Assembly: GCF_963675165.1 (NCBI RefSeq)
Contig: NC_087387.1
Span: forward strand, 3,436,990 to 3,500,989
Reading direction: 5' to 3'
DNA from: Halichondria panicea
Taxonomy: Eukaryota > Porifera > Demospongiae > Suberitida > Halichondriidae
DNA length: 64,000 nt
Positions 32,901-45,045 of this stretch are shown here, piece after piece (the first letter of the stretch is position 1; each line of letters opens with the position of its first letter). The translations under genes and the position numbers were made by a program. The notes beneath the pieces were generated by a model. The model ran no database searches and was not told the origin of the DNA. It saw nothing but the letters and a program-made list of their open reading frames with translations.

Positions 32901-34329
32901 CACTAGTCATTACATGCTGCAATGCCATACTATGTAAGGTAACAACTCTTTCCAGTTCCACACAGTATGACATAGAGACTCACATGCCACAACCAAACCA
33001 TCCAATAAACCTCCAGCAGTGCTATACAGAGGTCTATGTGACTGCTCACAAGCCATGATAATTAATTTTCACACGATTTCTCTACTCCATATAGTACACA
33101 GTACACAGTACAAAGGCCGGTACAAAAGTCAAGGTATCAAGGCTGAGCGAGTCTCCTGAACGTACAGTACGTGTGCTGGCTGAGCGTGTCTCCAGAGCTT
33201 GTCTTCTCAGCGCGTTGCCTGAGCGCGTTGCCTGAGCGCGTCTTCTGAGCGTGTGTTGCCTGAGCGCGTTTCCTGAGAGCGTTGCCTGAACGCGTCTTCT
33301 GAACGTGTGTTGCCTCAGCACGTTGCCTGAGCGCGTCTTCTGAGTGTGTGTTGCCTGAGCGTGTTGCCTGAGTCTAACCGTGTGTTGACATGAGTTTATA
33401 TTCCCTTATTTTTGACCCAAATGGCCCTCCATATGCCTGTGTCGTCAGTTAAATCACACTTTTAAGTCACACTTCCCATCTCCACCTCAACCATCTCCAC
33501 CTCAACCTCCTACATAGAAGAAGATGATTGGAAATGTACTGAGTATATAATTTTTTTATTTTACTGCTCGCAGAAAAACAGCAGAAAAACAACACAAAAA
33601 CAACACTCTCCAACCTCACTCTTGTTTGAGTCATGGGAGGGGTGGTAACTGGTTCAACTTAAACTGTACAGAGCTCATACTCTGTTTTCGCCAATGAGAA
33701 CTATGAATGCCAGTACTATGCCAGTACCAGTAGTGAGAAGTTCATTCGGAACATGACCATCGCAGGACAGGACCATCGCGACGGGGATTGGTTGAATACA
33801 AAGGAGCGGATATTTTAGGTGGGAGGCACACAAAATTACTGATGTCTGATCCAATGTCTGATCCAATTAGACAATAAAAATTGCCTAGAAGTTCTAGGAA
33901 ATCGGATTCTCGTGCGGTCTACAAATTTTAATTGATCCATTTCATCATCCTCAGTCATTTGACGGGATATCAACCTCATAATCACACACACAAAACACAG
34001 AATGACACAAGTAGGCCTCAGCAAAGTCTCGTGGATGCACTGCAGTCCTACATTCCGGTAAGCCAGTAAAATTTCGTGCTTGCCCACGAATATTTTACCC
34101 CACGAAAATTACCCACTATATATACGGTAGTAAAATGAAACCAACTGGTTACTGTTGGGCAATTTACTAATCAACTCCAGCACATCGAGAAACTTCTTCA
34201 TCACACATCCAAGCAGCGGGAAATGATACTGTCATGGAACTCACACATAAAGTGATAACATAATTATAACTCTGCAATAATGTACAATGTTCAGTGCTGG
34301 TGTCTGGAAACTTATGTTGAACTTTTACC
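32901..34329. other. Intergenic around the minisatellite, no gene seen
   Basis: Apart from the array, duplications such as CATCTCCACCTCAACC (33480) and CAATGTCTGATCCA (33845) are visible. Minus-strand open frames at 33675-34087 (EDDEMDQLKFVDRTRIRFPR) are short and match nothing I know. Confidence 0.45.
33150..33390. repeat. GC-rich minisatellite of 11-27 bp subunits
   Basis: GCGTTGCCTGA and GCGTCTTCTGA blocks alternate with GCGTGTGTTGCCTGA. The array is much richer in G and C than its surroundings. The arginine-rich minus-strand frame (33321-33082) is a by-product. Confidence 0.85.
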
Positions 34330-35210
34330 CCTCCTGGGAATTGGAAGGCAATTTTTTCTGTCCCCATCACATTCGAAAAGAAATTCACCGACCCTCTATA
34401 CATAGCAAAAGAAACTGTGACTAGCATGTAATAGGGGTGTGGGGGGTGTGGTCAACAAACATGGGAGTGGCCAAACATTTTGTGGCATGCGTAAACCCAT
34501 TATGAAACCCTGTTGGCCTATACCTATAGCTAAATTATGAATTCATAATGTTTTTGTAATTTCTTTGTTTCTTCCTTTTTTCTGACCTGGAATTGAAGCA
34601 CACATGCATGTATTATCAATGGGCAAAACACTGTACACACTACCACGCAGCCATGAAGTATATGTAAACGAAAAAAAGACTTGACAATTAATTTTAGTCA
34701 ACTTACTTTTTCTCGGTCCGCCTGCAGTGATTCGTTGTACGCGCAAGTATGATGGATCTTCTTTGTTCTCGTCCGCACACCAGACAATTCACCCACGAGG
34801 GTATAGTTCTCACTAAGAGCCATAGGCACACCAGACGAATAGGCACACCAGACGATTCACACACGAGAGTAGGGTTCTCGCCACAGACGATTCACCCCAC
34901 GTGGGTATAGGGTTCTCACTACTAAGAGCCATAGGCACACCAGATGATACACCCTCAATTGAGTCGTCCACGTCGTCCAATGTGGATTCATCCTATTTTA
35001 AACACAATCGTTATGCATGCATGAACACTATAATATATATATCATATAAATGACATATGCTACACACCTCTAGTGTATACATTACTTACAGATAAGATAT
35101 ACACACTGCCCTGACCAGCCAGGTCAAACAAGCCAGTGCCCCCAGCCTACACCTTCTCTATACACAAATCTGAAAAGCCATCCAAAATTGTACTTCTGAC
35201 ATCTTCGAAT
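34330..35210 (+). repeat. Long direct repeat, left copy
   Basis: Shared in order with 37105-38065: CCCCTCCTGGGAATTGG, CACCGACCCTCTATACATAG, GGAGTGGCCAAACATTTTGT, TCTGACCTGGAATTGAAGCA, TTTTTCTCGGTCCGCCTGCA, ACACCAGACAATTCACCCAC, ATGCATGCATGAACAC and CACCTTCTCTATACACAAA. Insertions and deletions of tens of bases distinguish the copies. The spacing is about 2.8 kb. It ends next to an open minus-strand frame beginning MGTPRRGRKFDPTAVADQQK at 35400, which could be a small gene start but cannot be assigned. Confidence 0.75.
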
Positions 35211-36404
35211 AACAAGCTTCAAAATCCTCCCCTCGCGTCCTCCCGTCCTCCCCTCGCGTTGGTACAAAGATTGTCATTTTGGCCAACAAAACGATGTTAA
35301 ACATTCGAGGTTTTATCCTGGTGTTTGTAGACTTTTTCTTTTTTTGTTGATCTGCTACCGCGGTAGGGTCAAACTTCCTTCCTCTTCTTGGAGTTCCCAT
35401 AGAATGCTGGAAAGTTCTTCTTCAGAGCTACAGCATTTTTCTCAGACGGTACTTTCCCTACCCTCACACAGTAACCTTACTTATCTCAGCCCGTACCTGC
35501 AATACAGTCAATCTAAATTGTCAACTAGTCTTGTAATTTATCGCACATAGGGCCCACGTTTATCTAGCATAGAACATTTTGAAGCTCATGTTTTCATAAC
35601 TGTAGCAAATAATTATAGTGATCAGAATACATGAAATTTCCAAATTAACGGATGCCATTGAGGAAGATACTTTTGTACATGTACTGTGGCCAGAAGGGAA
35701 GCTGCTAGCTAGAATAGTTTTTTATCGACTTACAGTACGTTAGTCTTGTTAAGCTCACTCCTTTTATTTGCAGTGGCCATTGTATTGAGCGAGGTTTCAT
35801 TCAGCTAGATTGTGCATGCATGCGCAATATTGACAGCCCCTCCTCTTACTTGTCGAGCAAAAAAACTAAACCAGACTGGAGGCATGCTGAAAAATTTGAA
35901 AACAGGTAGTGGTACTACAGATATATACGCACTGTGCAAAGTATACGTGGTCCTGCATGCATGGAGTACCTGCATGCATGGAGTAGGTCAGCTAACTAAC
36001 TGGCTAGGCAGCAGGAGCTATAATTCTATAGCTTTATAGCTTTTTACCGTAGCTACCGTAGCAACCCTGTTCCATTGTTCCTGGTACCCAAAGCTGCTAC
36101 TATTAGAATAGTCTCGCACAGCCAGCCCCGGATGTTTTCTATTTGAACGCTAGGTCGGTTTCCTATGTAGAAGTTGTGTCAACACGCCCAAAGATTTCTT
36201 GGCTTGTTACCCGCTGCGGTCAATTGGAGGCAAAAAGAAGGAAAAGCAGAGAGTTCATAGGGTTCAAAGGTTACTTTATCCTGCAGCCGAGTTACAGTCT
36301 ATAGAAGAGAGACATTTGTGACTGAAATAATAATTATGAGGTTAGGGTTTAGGAGCAAGCAGGTTTTGAAAGCTTACACTTGCACAACAAGTTATTAGTT
36401 TTGT
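35211..36404. other. Sequence between the long direct repeats, no gene seen
   Basis: Minus strand 35400-35158 is open for 80 codons with a basic N-terminus (MGTPRRGRK); function unknown. The rest has short open frames only. Confidence 0.4.
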
Positions 36405-36405
36405 G

Positions 36406-36834
36406 TTAAACCTTTAACCGTCGGATTCTTAATTAACAGTGAAGTGAAACGTCTGTAAGTTCTCTAAAATACCCATATAAAATGGTGCAACATGTGTTGC
36501 CGTAACAACCACGGTTATTACGCTCACCCATTTTTATAATTTTAAATGCTCGGCCAGCGGTGAGATAAAATCCCAAAAAAATTTTTTAGCTTGACAACCT
36601 AGCCATAGCTAGCTAGCTATAAACTTCGTGCGGTAAGCTAGCTATAAACTTCGTGCGGTAAGATGCTAATGAAATTTTAACATAGCAACGTGGCTTGGAA
36701 ATTTCTAGACTAAATTGCACGTGATTCTACAGCTCTTCCTCTATACAGGGATGTGCGTAGTCGAGCTACTTCCTAAGTATCGCAGAATCACTATTGCGGG
36801 CCACAATCGTGGCCCGTGGCGGTTAAAGGGTTAA
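36406..36834 (+). mobile_element. piggyBac-type MITE PB-N1 copy A, complete
   Basis: TTAA followed by ACCTTTAACCGTCGGATTC at the left; GGCGGTTAAAGGG followed by TTAA at the right (36831-36834). Inside: CATGTGTTGCCGTAACAACC, TTATTACGCTCACCC, ATGCTCGGCCAGCGGTGAGA, TATAAACTTCGTGCGGTAAG (partly duplicated), TGCACGTGATTCTACAGCTC and a GGGCCACAATCGTGGCCC palindrome. TTAA flanks and the short inverted ends place it with piggyBac. Partial copies: 46174-46274, 47590-48470, 51962-52326 and 53206-53579. Confidence 0.85.
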
Positions 36835-37104
36835 ACACCTTTGTAAAACCTGTGCTTACCTGGATTCTCTAGCACTGCATTTACAGCATGGGTAGCAATG
36901 TACATTTATTTGCAGAGCTACCACACTGTGGTCATCAACCATGAATAATATTATTTGTCTACACCCACTCAATGCTCCTTTCTTTGCTCCTTTCTTCAGA
37001 GCAAACTGGTACAGATCCTGGATGAAGAAAATTAATGCTCTTTTACATACACTCACTATTGATTGACCCCATGAGTACAATGTTCTTACTTTTACAGTGC
37101 TGGT

Positions 37105-38065
37105 ACTTTTACATACCCCTCCTGGGAATTGGGAAGGTGGGAAGGCTATTTTTTGAAAAAAAGGATGTCACCGACCCTCTATACATAGCAAAGAAATTAT
37201 TATCATTACTTGGCTGTGACTAGCATGTAATTGGGAGTGGCCAAACATTTTGTGGCGTGCGTAAACCTCCCCCCCCCCCATTTATACCCTTTGTTCTCTG
37301 ACCTGGAATTGAAGCACACATGCATGTATTATCAATGGGCAAAACACTGGGAAAACAGAATTGCCTACGCATAGCGTGCGTTCCATGCCTGAGTTATGTG
37401 CATTGGAAACTCGAAGTTGTAAAACAGTAGTATTGAGCACTCAAAGATTGCTAAATTGGGAAAAGTAAGGTAATGGTGGCTGCTTAGACAAAGCGGATTC
37501 AGAGCATCAAGAGCTAGTAGAAAGACTGTAGATAACTATAACCCAAGAAAAAAAATAATGAGATTATACACTGCAGTCTATAAATCTGGCTATTGCTATA
37601 TCTGCTCTGTTTTCCTACCACGCAGCCACGCAGCCATGAAGTATATATATATATACATGTAAACGATCAACTTACTTTTTCTCGGTCCGCCTGCAGTGAT
37701 TCGTTGTACGTACGTATGATGGATCTTCTTTGTTCTAGAGTTTCATTGTTCTCGTCCACATGGGTAGGGTTCTCACTAAGAGCACACCAGACAATTCACC
37801 CACGAGGCTCACTAAGGGCCATAGGCACACCAGACGATTCACACACGAGAGTAGGGTTCTCGCCACAGGCACACCAGACGATTCACCCTCAATTGAGTCG
37901 TCCAATTCCTATTTTAAACACAATCCTATTTTAAACAATTATGCATGCATGAACACACCTCTAGTGTATCTTACAGATAAGATGCCCTGACCAGCCAAGC
38001 CAGTGCTACACCTTCTCTATACACAAAATCCAAAATTGTACTTCTGACATCTTCAGAAGACATAT
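37105..38065 (+). repeat. Long direct repeat, right copy
   Basis: Counterpart of 34330-35210. It additionally holds a block (37375-37610: GTTCCATGCCTGAGTTATG, CAAAGATTGCTAAATTGGG, AGTAGAAAGACTGTAGATAA) that is absent from the left copy and occurs inverted at 53970-54230. That block is therefore a separate insertion. Confidence 0.75.
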
Positions 38066-38469
38066 TTCTGCGAAAAACTCCAGGCCTTGCACAACCCCTT
38101 GATAGGAAGCTACCCATGCGATAAGTTTTATTTGACAACGAAGGTGTTTAACACAAAACTAATAACTTGTTGTGTGAAGACTATCCATGCTAGCTGTGGC
38201 ATCTAGGTGAGTAGATTCACCTGTTACAAACAAACCAACCAACCGTGGCCGCCCATGCGTGCACCTCGCGCTCGGGTAACAACTAAACTAAACGAACTTG
38301 GTGACCAAATTACATGGGAGTGATAATAATAATGCCCACACAGCCACTAAAATGGGACTCCATCCCAAAGTACAAGATTGCAATACCCTACTATATAACC
38401 AGCAAGAGGCTCATAAATATCACAGTGGGTTGGTACACTGAGACCTCATAATTGTATACATAGTACCCA

Positions 38470-40973
38470 GCAAAGTGACTATTGCTAGAAAGCCGTTATA
38501 TCACCACCTTTGCCACGCACAAAGGGCTTTGGAGATACACTCGACTTAACTTTGGAACAAATTCTGCAAGCGAAATTTTCCAAAAGGCAATCCAAGACCA
38601 ACTCCAAAACATCCCAAATTCCCTCAACATAAGTGACGATGTCATTGTGTTTGGCAAGACAAAAGCAGAGCATGATACTGCTTTAGCAAGCGTGTGTCAA
38701 AAGTTTGCAGACTCAAATCTCACCCTAAACAAAAACAAGTGCGAGTTTAACAAGCCCTCCATCACGTTTTTTGGATTTGTTTTCTCAGACAAAGGCATTG
38801 CCCCTGATCCTGACAAAGTCAACTCCATCAAAAGTGCCCAAGCACCAACCACTGCCAGTGGAGTGCGTAGTTTTTTAGGGATGGCTACGTACTGTGCCAA
38901 ATTCATTCACAAGTTTAGTGATGTTTCCGAGCCCCTTCGCGAATCAACGAAGAAAAACCAACCATTTCAATGGTCCAGGCGACATGAACAGTCGTTTAAC
39001 CAAATCAAGGATCTCCTCTCCAGTGCTCAGGTCATGGCATATTTCGATCCTAAGAAGGAAACAGAAGTGATCACGGATGCTTCTCCCATTGGACTATCCG
39101 CAATCCTGGTACAGGAGTTGTCGCGTATGTCAGTCGGGCTCTCACACCAGTAGAACGACGATATTCCCAGACTGAGAAAGAGGCCCTTGCCATTGTTTGG
39201 GCAATAGAAAAATTGCACATCTACCTCTATGGTAGTCGTTTCAAACTCATTATGGATTGCAAACCAGTGCAACTCATCTTCAACTCATCTTCAACAACCC
39301 CAGATCTAAGCCCCCAGCCCGGATAGAGCGCTGGAACCTCCGTCTGCAAGGTTATGACTTTGAAGTGGCACATATTGAAGGACTGAAGGACTGAAAAACC
39401 CATCTGACTACCTATCACGACACTCAAGCATTAAAGAAACGAGACAGAGCTCTCTAGCAGAGGAATATGTCAATTTCCTCTCCTCACATGCAGTACCTAA
39501 AGCCATGACATTGGATGAAATTCAAAAGGCAACAGTTCAAGACAGGACTTTGCAGTGTGTAACTCATCTCGTATGAACTCAGGAATGGGACAAGCTCGAA
39601 ACGCTCTCACCAGAATTCCAAAACATTGATCATACAGAACTGAACTTGTTTAAACATGTCAAAGACGAACTGACAGTTAATGATTCGTCCAACATCATAC
39701 TACGAGACCATCGAATCGTAATACCCTCTTTGTTGCGGGAGAAAGCAATATCATTAGCACACGAAGGCCATCAAGGACTGGTTAAAACCAAACGACTGTT
39801 GAGAGAGAAAGTTTGGTTCCCTAAAATCGACAGTATTGCCAAAAGACTGATCGACACATGCATTGCATGCCAGGCAAACGGTCCCGAGAACCGTCCAGAC
39901 CCACTACAAATGTCTTCACTTCCCCCAACCCCCTGGCACACAACACACATGGATTTTTGTGGTCCCTTCCCTTCAGGAGAATATCTTTTCGTTGTGATTG
40001 ATGCCTATTCACGGTTTCCAGAAGTCGACATTGTGCGTTCAACTTCAGCTGCTTCCATCGGATGTTCGCTGTACACTGTACACGGCATCCCTGCCATAAT
40101 CTGCAGTGACAATGGCCCACCATTTACGAGTCACGAGATACAACAATACATGGAAGAAAATGGAATACAACACCGAAGAGTTACACCACTATGGCCCCAG
40201 GTAAATTCTGAAGCGGAAAACTTCATGAAACCACTAACGAAAGCAATCCGATCAGCACATGCAGAAGGCAAGTCATGGACAAAACACCTCTACAAATTTC
40301 TTCTCAATTACCGGACTACTCCTCACACGACTACTAAATTTGCTCCATCTGAACTTCTATTTAACCGAAAGGTTCAAAACAAACTGCCACAACTACACAT
40401 ACTGGATCCAAAGATATCAGATGCACACGCTCAGGCCAAAGAGAATGATATCAAAGCAAAAAACACAATGAAAGAGCAGGCTGATCTGAAGAGAAGAGCA
40501 CAACCATCCCAACTCAAAATTGGTGATACTGTCCTCGCAAAGCAACGAAAACAAAACAAACTTTCAACTCGTTTTGACCCGAATCCATTTCAAGTTGTGA
40601 AGAAGAAAGGTACGATGATTACTGCGTATCGAAATAACAAATACATCACCAGGAACACTTCACACTTCAAAGTAATTGATTCAACTCTCAATACAAGTCA
40701 AGATACGTATGTTGTATGTTGAAGGTGAAGAGGACGAGGAGCCAGCAGACACAACATCTTCGTCTGTAGACGAACCAAACACAACAACACCTCCGTTGTA
40801 GACGAACCAGACACAACACCTCTGTCTGTTGAAAGTGAAGACGAATCAGACACAACACCTCCGTCTGCTGAAGGTGAAGACGAAGTTACACGAAGTCCAG
40901 TTACATTGAGACGATCGTCACGAACTGTGAGTGTACCACAAAGATATGGACAATTTGTATACCTTGGAACTTA
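38470..40973 (+). pseudogene. Ty3/Gypsy element A, 3' half of pol (RT end, RNase H, integrase)
   Basis: Begins inside the reverse transcriptase (RYITTFATHKGLWRYTRLNF, ISDDVIVFGK as the active-site strand, LTLNKNKCEF, FFGFVFSDKGIAPDP, VRSFLGMATYCAKFI). RNase H follows (TEVITDASPIGLSAILVQE), with a frameshift near 39115, then YSQTEKEALAIVWAIEKLHI. A long integrase frame, 39646-40722, carries the HHCC zinc knot (HEGHQG ... CIACQ) and the catalytic residues in MDFCGPFPSGEY, ICSDNGPPF and NSEAENFMKPL. A stop lies at 39573. The frame ends in acidic Thr/Pro-rich repeats (40730-40885) and SRTVSVPQRYGQFVYLGT with TAA at 40971-40973. The upstream part of pol is not present on this strand; it lies reversed at 41400-43090. 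Confidence 0.9.
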
Positions 40974-41030
40974 AAGCTGTTAATCATTAGACTTGGTTTT
41001 GTGAGTTTTCTTTGATCTCATATTCTATTG

Positions 41031-41155
41031 TTATGTCAAGTACTTTATGTTCTATATTTAGTATTATTACATCATTGAATATTATGTTATGTAATCATCA
41101 TTGAATGGAGTCACAAACAGATGTTATATCTATTAACTGAACATTAAACATTATA
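41031..41155 (+). repeat. Short LTR of element A (3' LTR)
   Basis: From TGTTATGTCAAG to TTAACTGAACATTAAACA, about 125 bases, starting TG and ending CA. The same sequence, reversed and lacking about 20 bases at its start, stands at 43110-43207 next to the gag/pol half on the minus strand. Two copies of the same short LTR at the outer sides of a 3' half and a 5' half support one element family. Confidence 0.7.
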
Positions 41156-41399
41156 GTAGGGTATTTATAGGGTATTTATCTTAAAGATAATTATGATCTG
41201 TGCATGATCTGTGCATGTAATTATTTTGTCTGACTATAGCTACCTGGAAGTAGCAAGGGCAAGGGCAGGACTGCTAAAAAAAAGGTAGAACCTGAATGCA
41301 AATTTTAGGGGGGGGGGGGGCTAGAGGGGGATATCCCCTTTCCACTGTATGCACTGTATGACACCCGGCCCCTATTAGTCTGAGCTTACACACTACATA
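41156..41399. other. Junction between the two opposite halves of Gypsy A
   Basis: Non-coding, with duplicated GATCTGTGCAT and GGGTATTTATA, a run of 13 G (41308-41320) and no LTR sequence. It bridges the 3' LTR of the forward half and the reverse transcriptase break of the reversed half. The G run would be a difficult place for sequencing and assembly. Confidence 0.6.
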
Positions 41400-42899
41400 T
41401 TACTGTACTGGTGTCAACTGATGGTACCCTGAACGAAGATCAAGCTTAGAAAACACAGTGGCACCATTGAGCTTGTGTATGAGATCTTCGACTGTCGGCA
41501 TTGGGTGTCGCTCACGTTTGATTGCTTGATTTGCCATCCGCATGTCTACGCATATGCGTACGTCGCCGTTTCGTTTCGGAGTCAGCACTAGTGGTGACAC
41601 CCATGGTGTGGGGCCATCGACCTTCTCTATGATGCCCTTCCGTTCCAAGTTAGTTAGTTCTTCATTGACTTTCTGTCGAATGTGGAACAGGTACACGTCG
41701 CGGTTGCTGTGCAACAGGGTTTACAGTGTGGTCAATGTGTAGTTTGACTTTCACGTTTTTCAGTTGACCTATGCCTTTGAAAAGTGTTGGAAATTTCTCT
41801 GCTAATGCCTTCTGAGGAAGAGTGCTATCGATCACTTGACATACCCGTAGGTCAAGAATTCCGAGAGCCATTGCTGTTTTGTAGCTGAGTAGGGAACCAT
41901 GGCTTCCTCGCAGCACATGAAAGGACACTTGTTGTTTGCGTTGATTGTTTGCGTTGTTTGCGTTGATTACAACCAATTTCACCGTCAAACTGTCCAAGGG
42001 TGTACAGCTGTGTAGTTGATCCATATGCAAACAGACGTTTGGTCGTTGGATGTAGGACAATATTGCGTTGATTGACTTTGTTGAAAGTTTCTTCGTCAAG
42101 AATGTCAGTGGATGCCCCAGTATCGACTATCATTTGTACCGTGGGTATTTTGGATCTGTCTTGGCCAGTTGTGTACAGATATTCATCATCACTACTGCTT
42201 GTTTCATCGCTAGGTATGACAGTAACTTGGTTCAGCTTCTGTTCCTGTCTGTAACCTTGTCTCTTGGGTTTATACACGTAGTTTTCAGTGGAAAGACACA
42301 CCTTCGCGAAGTGAGTTAGTGTACCGCACTTCCGACAGGTCTGGCCTTTCGCCGGGCATGGTTTAGCTTCGTGTGGCCATGTCAGGCCGCAGTTACGGCA
42401 GGTTTTCGACGTCGATGGAGGCTGTGAGGAAATACCCCGTCTATATAGTTTGTGTTTGACGAAACTGATCTCTTCATCCTGAGAGTATTTCAATGGCAGT
42501 TTCTTTTCCATACCTGTGGCTTGAGTTTCACTCACTTCTAGGCTCCGCGCCTTAGCCAAAAGATTGTCCAGTGAGAGGGCTTCTTCTCTCAAGGCATATC
42601 TTCGTAAACGTTTAGACTGGCAGTTTTGGATGATAGCTGATTTTATTTCTTTGTTTACATCGTGAAATTCACAGTTGGCAGCCAGTTTTCGTAGTCTTGT
42701 TGCGGAACTGAAATATCTCATAGTCCACGTTCTTCTTAGGTGAAAAATACTCATCTAGTTTTGTTTGTGCTGTCCCATAGTCATCTCCAGTGTCAGGAAG
42801 TGTGTCAAATATATCGTGGGTGGCCGTGGGTGGCGGGACCAGCTTGATACAACAGCATTGCTCGTTGCTGTTTGTCATCAGTGATGTTGACGGCCACAA
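41400..42899 (-). pseudogene. Ty3/Gypsy element A', 5' half (gag, protease, RT start)
   Basis: Minus strand in order: a gag remnant from about 42899, two zinc-knuckle-like motifs (CRNCGLTWPHEAKPC and the standard CRKCGTLTHFAKVC, 42395-42290), aspartic protease QMIVDTGASTDILDEETFNK (about 42140-42080), a frameshift near 41940, and the linker before RT. A second shift comes near 41700. The reverse transcriptase start carries KGIIEKVDGPTPWVSPLVLT, GDVRICVDMRMANQAI and FSKLDLRSGYHQL, and breaks off at 41400. The break falls only a few residues before the point at which the forward half (38470) begins. RNase H and integrase are absent from this strand. Confidence 0.9.
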
Positions 42900-43079
42900 G
42901 GTATGTCTTGAAGCGTTTTGTCCAGGTTTTCCATCATTGACTCAATGAGCTTGGGTCACTTACAGGGTCAAATGGTGGTAGAGGTGGTAGGTCGATTCTT
43001 GTCACCATCTTAGCTCAGTAGGACTCAACTAGACTGACTAGTATACTCAATCCTCGTCTACTTAGACTATATATAAGCT

Positions 43080-43207
43080 TGGTTTGATCCTCGTCGCCAA
43101 TATAATGTTTAATGTTCAGTTAATAGATATAACATCTGTTTGTGACTCCATTCAATGATGATTACATAACATAATATTCAATGATGTAATAATACTAAAT
43201 ATAGAAC
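43080..43207 (-). repeat. Truncated 5' LTR and primer-binding region of element A'
   Basis: On the minus strand the LTR ends ...TTAACTGAACATTAAACA, then TTATA, then TTGGCGACGAGGATC. The last is typical of the start of the internal region (primer-binding side) in metazoan Gypsy elements. The LTR start is cut at about 43207, where the 3' LTR of Gypsy B begins. Confidence 0.65.
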
Positions 43208-43400
43208 ATTGCACCTACTATAACTATTGTGGTTGGAAACTGTGGTGTCAAGTAATCACAATGGCAGAACTGAACAGAACACGTGGCACAAAGTATTGAG
43301 TATTACAAAAACCAGTAAGACTAGTCTAGAATGATTATATGACGTAATCTACTATATGACGTAATCTACTACACTCCGTAATCTACTACACTCCTCCCCC
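43208..43400 (-). repeat. Probable 3' LTR of Gypsy B
   Basis: On the minus strand this starts TGTAGTAGATTACGGAG directly after the end of the Gypsy B coding region and runs to the junction with element A'. TAGTAGATTACGTCATA is tandemly duplicated near its start. No second copy was found in the window, so the LTR call rests on position and the TG start. Confidence 0.45.
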
Positions 43401-45045
43401 CTAGCACAAAAACAAAACAAAAACAACTCTACGGGAGGGTGTATAACATACACATACATAGTTACATAGTTATCAGTCCATTTAGTTCGTTCGAACCGTT
43501 CAACCGGTTTCCGTTCCCGGCGAGGGTATGTCTTAGGTGTGATGTCCAAATCCGTCTCAACAGGGTCAGGCTCTATTGGGGTTGGCTCTTGTACATGTGG
43601 TGTAGGCAGATTGGTGTAGGCAGATCTAGGCCCACGTCTACTTTTTCTTCAACGGGAATGTCTATTTCCACAAAACGTTTTGGTCTTGGTGGCATCTACG
43701 ATCACGACAATTACCGCTTCTTGGTCTTGGCAATCGTACCTTGGAGCTAGTTCCTCACGAGCACGGGGCGAAGCAATCTCTCGTGCGCATGAGCATCGTG
43801 TTTTTGTGTTTCCACTCTTTCAGCTGTCAAAGGTCTCAGTATGTAAAAATGTAAAGCCTGGGACACTATAACACATAGATACCGGCCTGGGTCTTCTTCC
43901 GAGTAACTGGTGCGACGTGGAGAAACTTCGATTTCACACTTCCTTCCTTGGTTTCTTCAATCCTCTTTTCACAATTTGCACCACAATTTGCACCGCTCTC
44001 TCGGCGAGTCCATTGGGTAGGGTGCTGAGGTAACGTGTCGAGTGTCGAATGCCGTTAGTGGCAAAAAAGTTCTCTATTTCAACACTCACAAAACACGTAC
44101 CATTGTCGGTGACGATCGTTTCAGGTAGCGCAAACAAGGGTCTCAGTTCTTCTATCACCGCGGAGGAAGTTGCGGAAGGTGTACAAAACGCTTCGATCCA
44201 CTTAGAGTGGGCGTCTATCAGGACCAAATCAAATCAAATATATCTTACCATGCACAGGCCCAGCATAATCCAGGGCCCAAGGGCGAGACGGCCAACTCCA
44301 AGGCTGCAACGGGGCAAGAGCCGGGGTTGCCTGAGACATTTGACACTCAGTACATAGGTGGACTACCGTCTCGATGTCGCTCGTGATTCCGGGCCACCAT
44401 ACATACGACCCTTCATCCGAACAATTCCGGGGTGTCCCTCGTGCAGTTCAACGCAGTTCAACCAGGATGGTTTCTCGTATCAAATGCTCTGATCTTTTCG
44501 TGCAAAATGGCGAGATTCTTTTTTCATAGTGTCTTGTTTCAAGAATTGTAACACTGGTGCGAGTGTCGGGTCTTTCTCTGTTTGATCTCGGATTTGTTCG
44601 GCTGAGACAGGTGCATCTAACAGGTGTTGGGCAACACTAACTCCGTAGGTGGTGGTGCTTCGACTGCTAACGGTAAGCATCTGCATTTCCGTGAGCACCA
44701 GTCTTCCTGAACTTGAGAGTGTATTCAAGTGTATTCAAACATGGCGAGATATAAGGACCAACGTCGGATACGAGCAGAAGCTTGGGGCGAGGTGGAGCGA
44801 GTTTCACCAAGCAGTGGCTGGTGGTCTGTCACTAACTCGAATGGACGACCAAACAGATAATTCTTGATGCCGAAAACTAGCTCCTTTTCGAGTTGTGAGT
44901 AATTCCGAAGCATCGCAAGCCAATGTTAAAGGCAGCTGCTTGGTCATAGTGTACTAGAAGTGCGGAGGACGTCAGCAACTTCTTAGACTCTCGGAAAACG
45001 GTGTCCTGTTCTTCAGTCCATTTCCAAGGTACATCATGCTGTAAA
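43401..45045 (-). pseudogene. Ty3/Gypsy element B, 3' half of pol (RNase H, integrase)
   Basis: Minus strand, upstream to downstream: FRESKKLLTSSALLVHYD at the start of RNase H (45010-44950), QLEKELVFGIKNYLFGRPFE and VTDHQPLLGETRSTSPQASA (44900-44800), EKDPTLAPVLQFLKQDTM, integrase MVLIDAHSKWIEAFCTPSAT with its Asp (LIDAHS), ETIVTDNGTCFVSVEIENFF (second Asp), a run near NGLAERAVQIVV (the expected catalytic Glu region), and a basic end YPRRERKPVERFERTKW. Several frameshifts and a duplicated TTGCACCACAATTTGCACC (~43980) break it. The family recalls K02A2.6-type Gypsy pol. Confidence 0.85.

Noticed and set aside
39821-40123. Minus-strand open frame of 100 codons
   Set aside because: It is the reverse of the well-supported Gypsy integrase frame.
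43439-43750. Plus-strand open frame of 103 codons
   Set aside because: Overlaps the basic C-terminal end of Gypsy B pol on the minus strand; no motif of its own.
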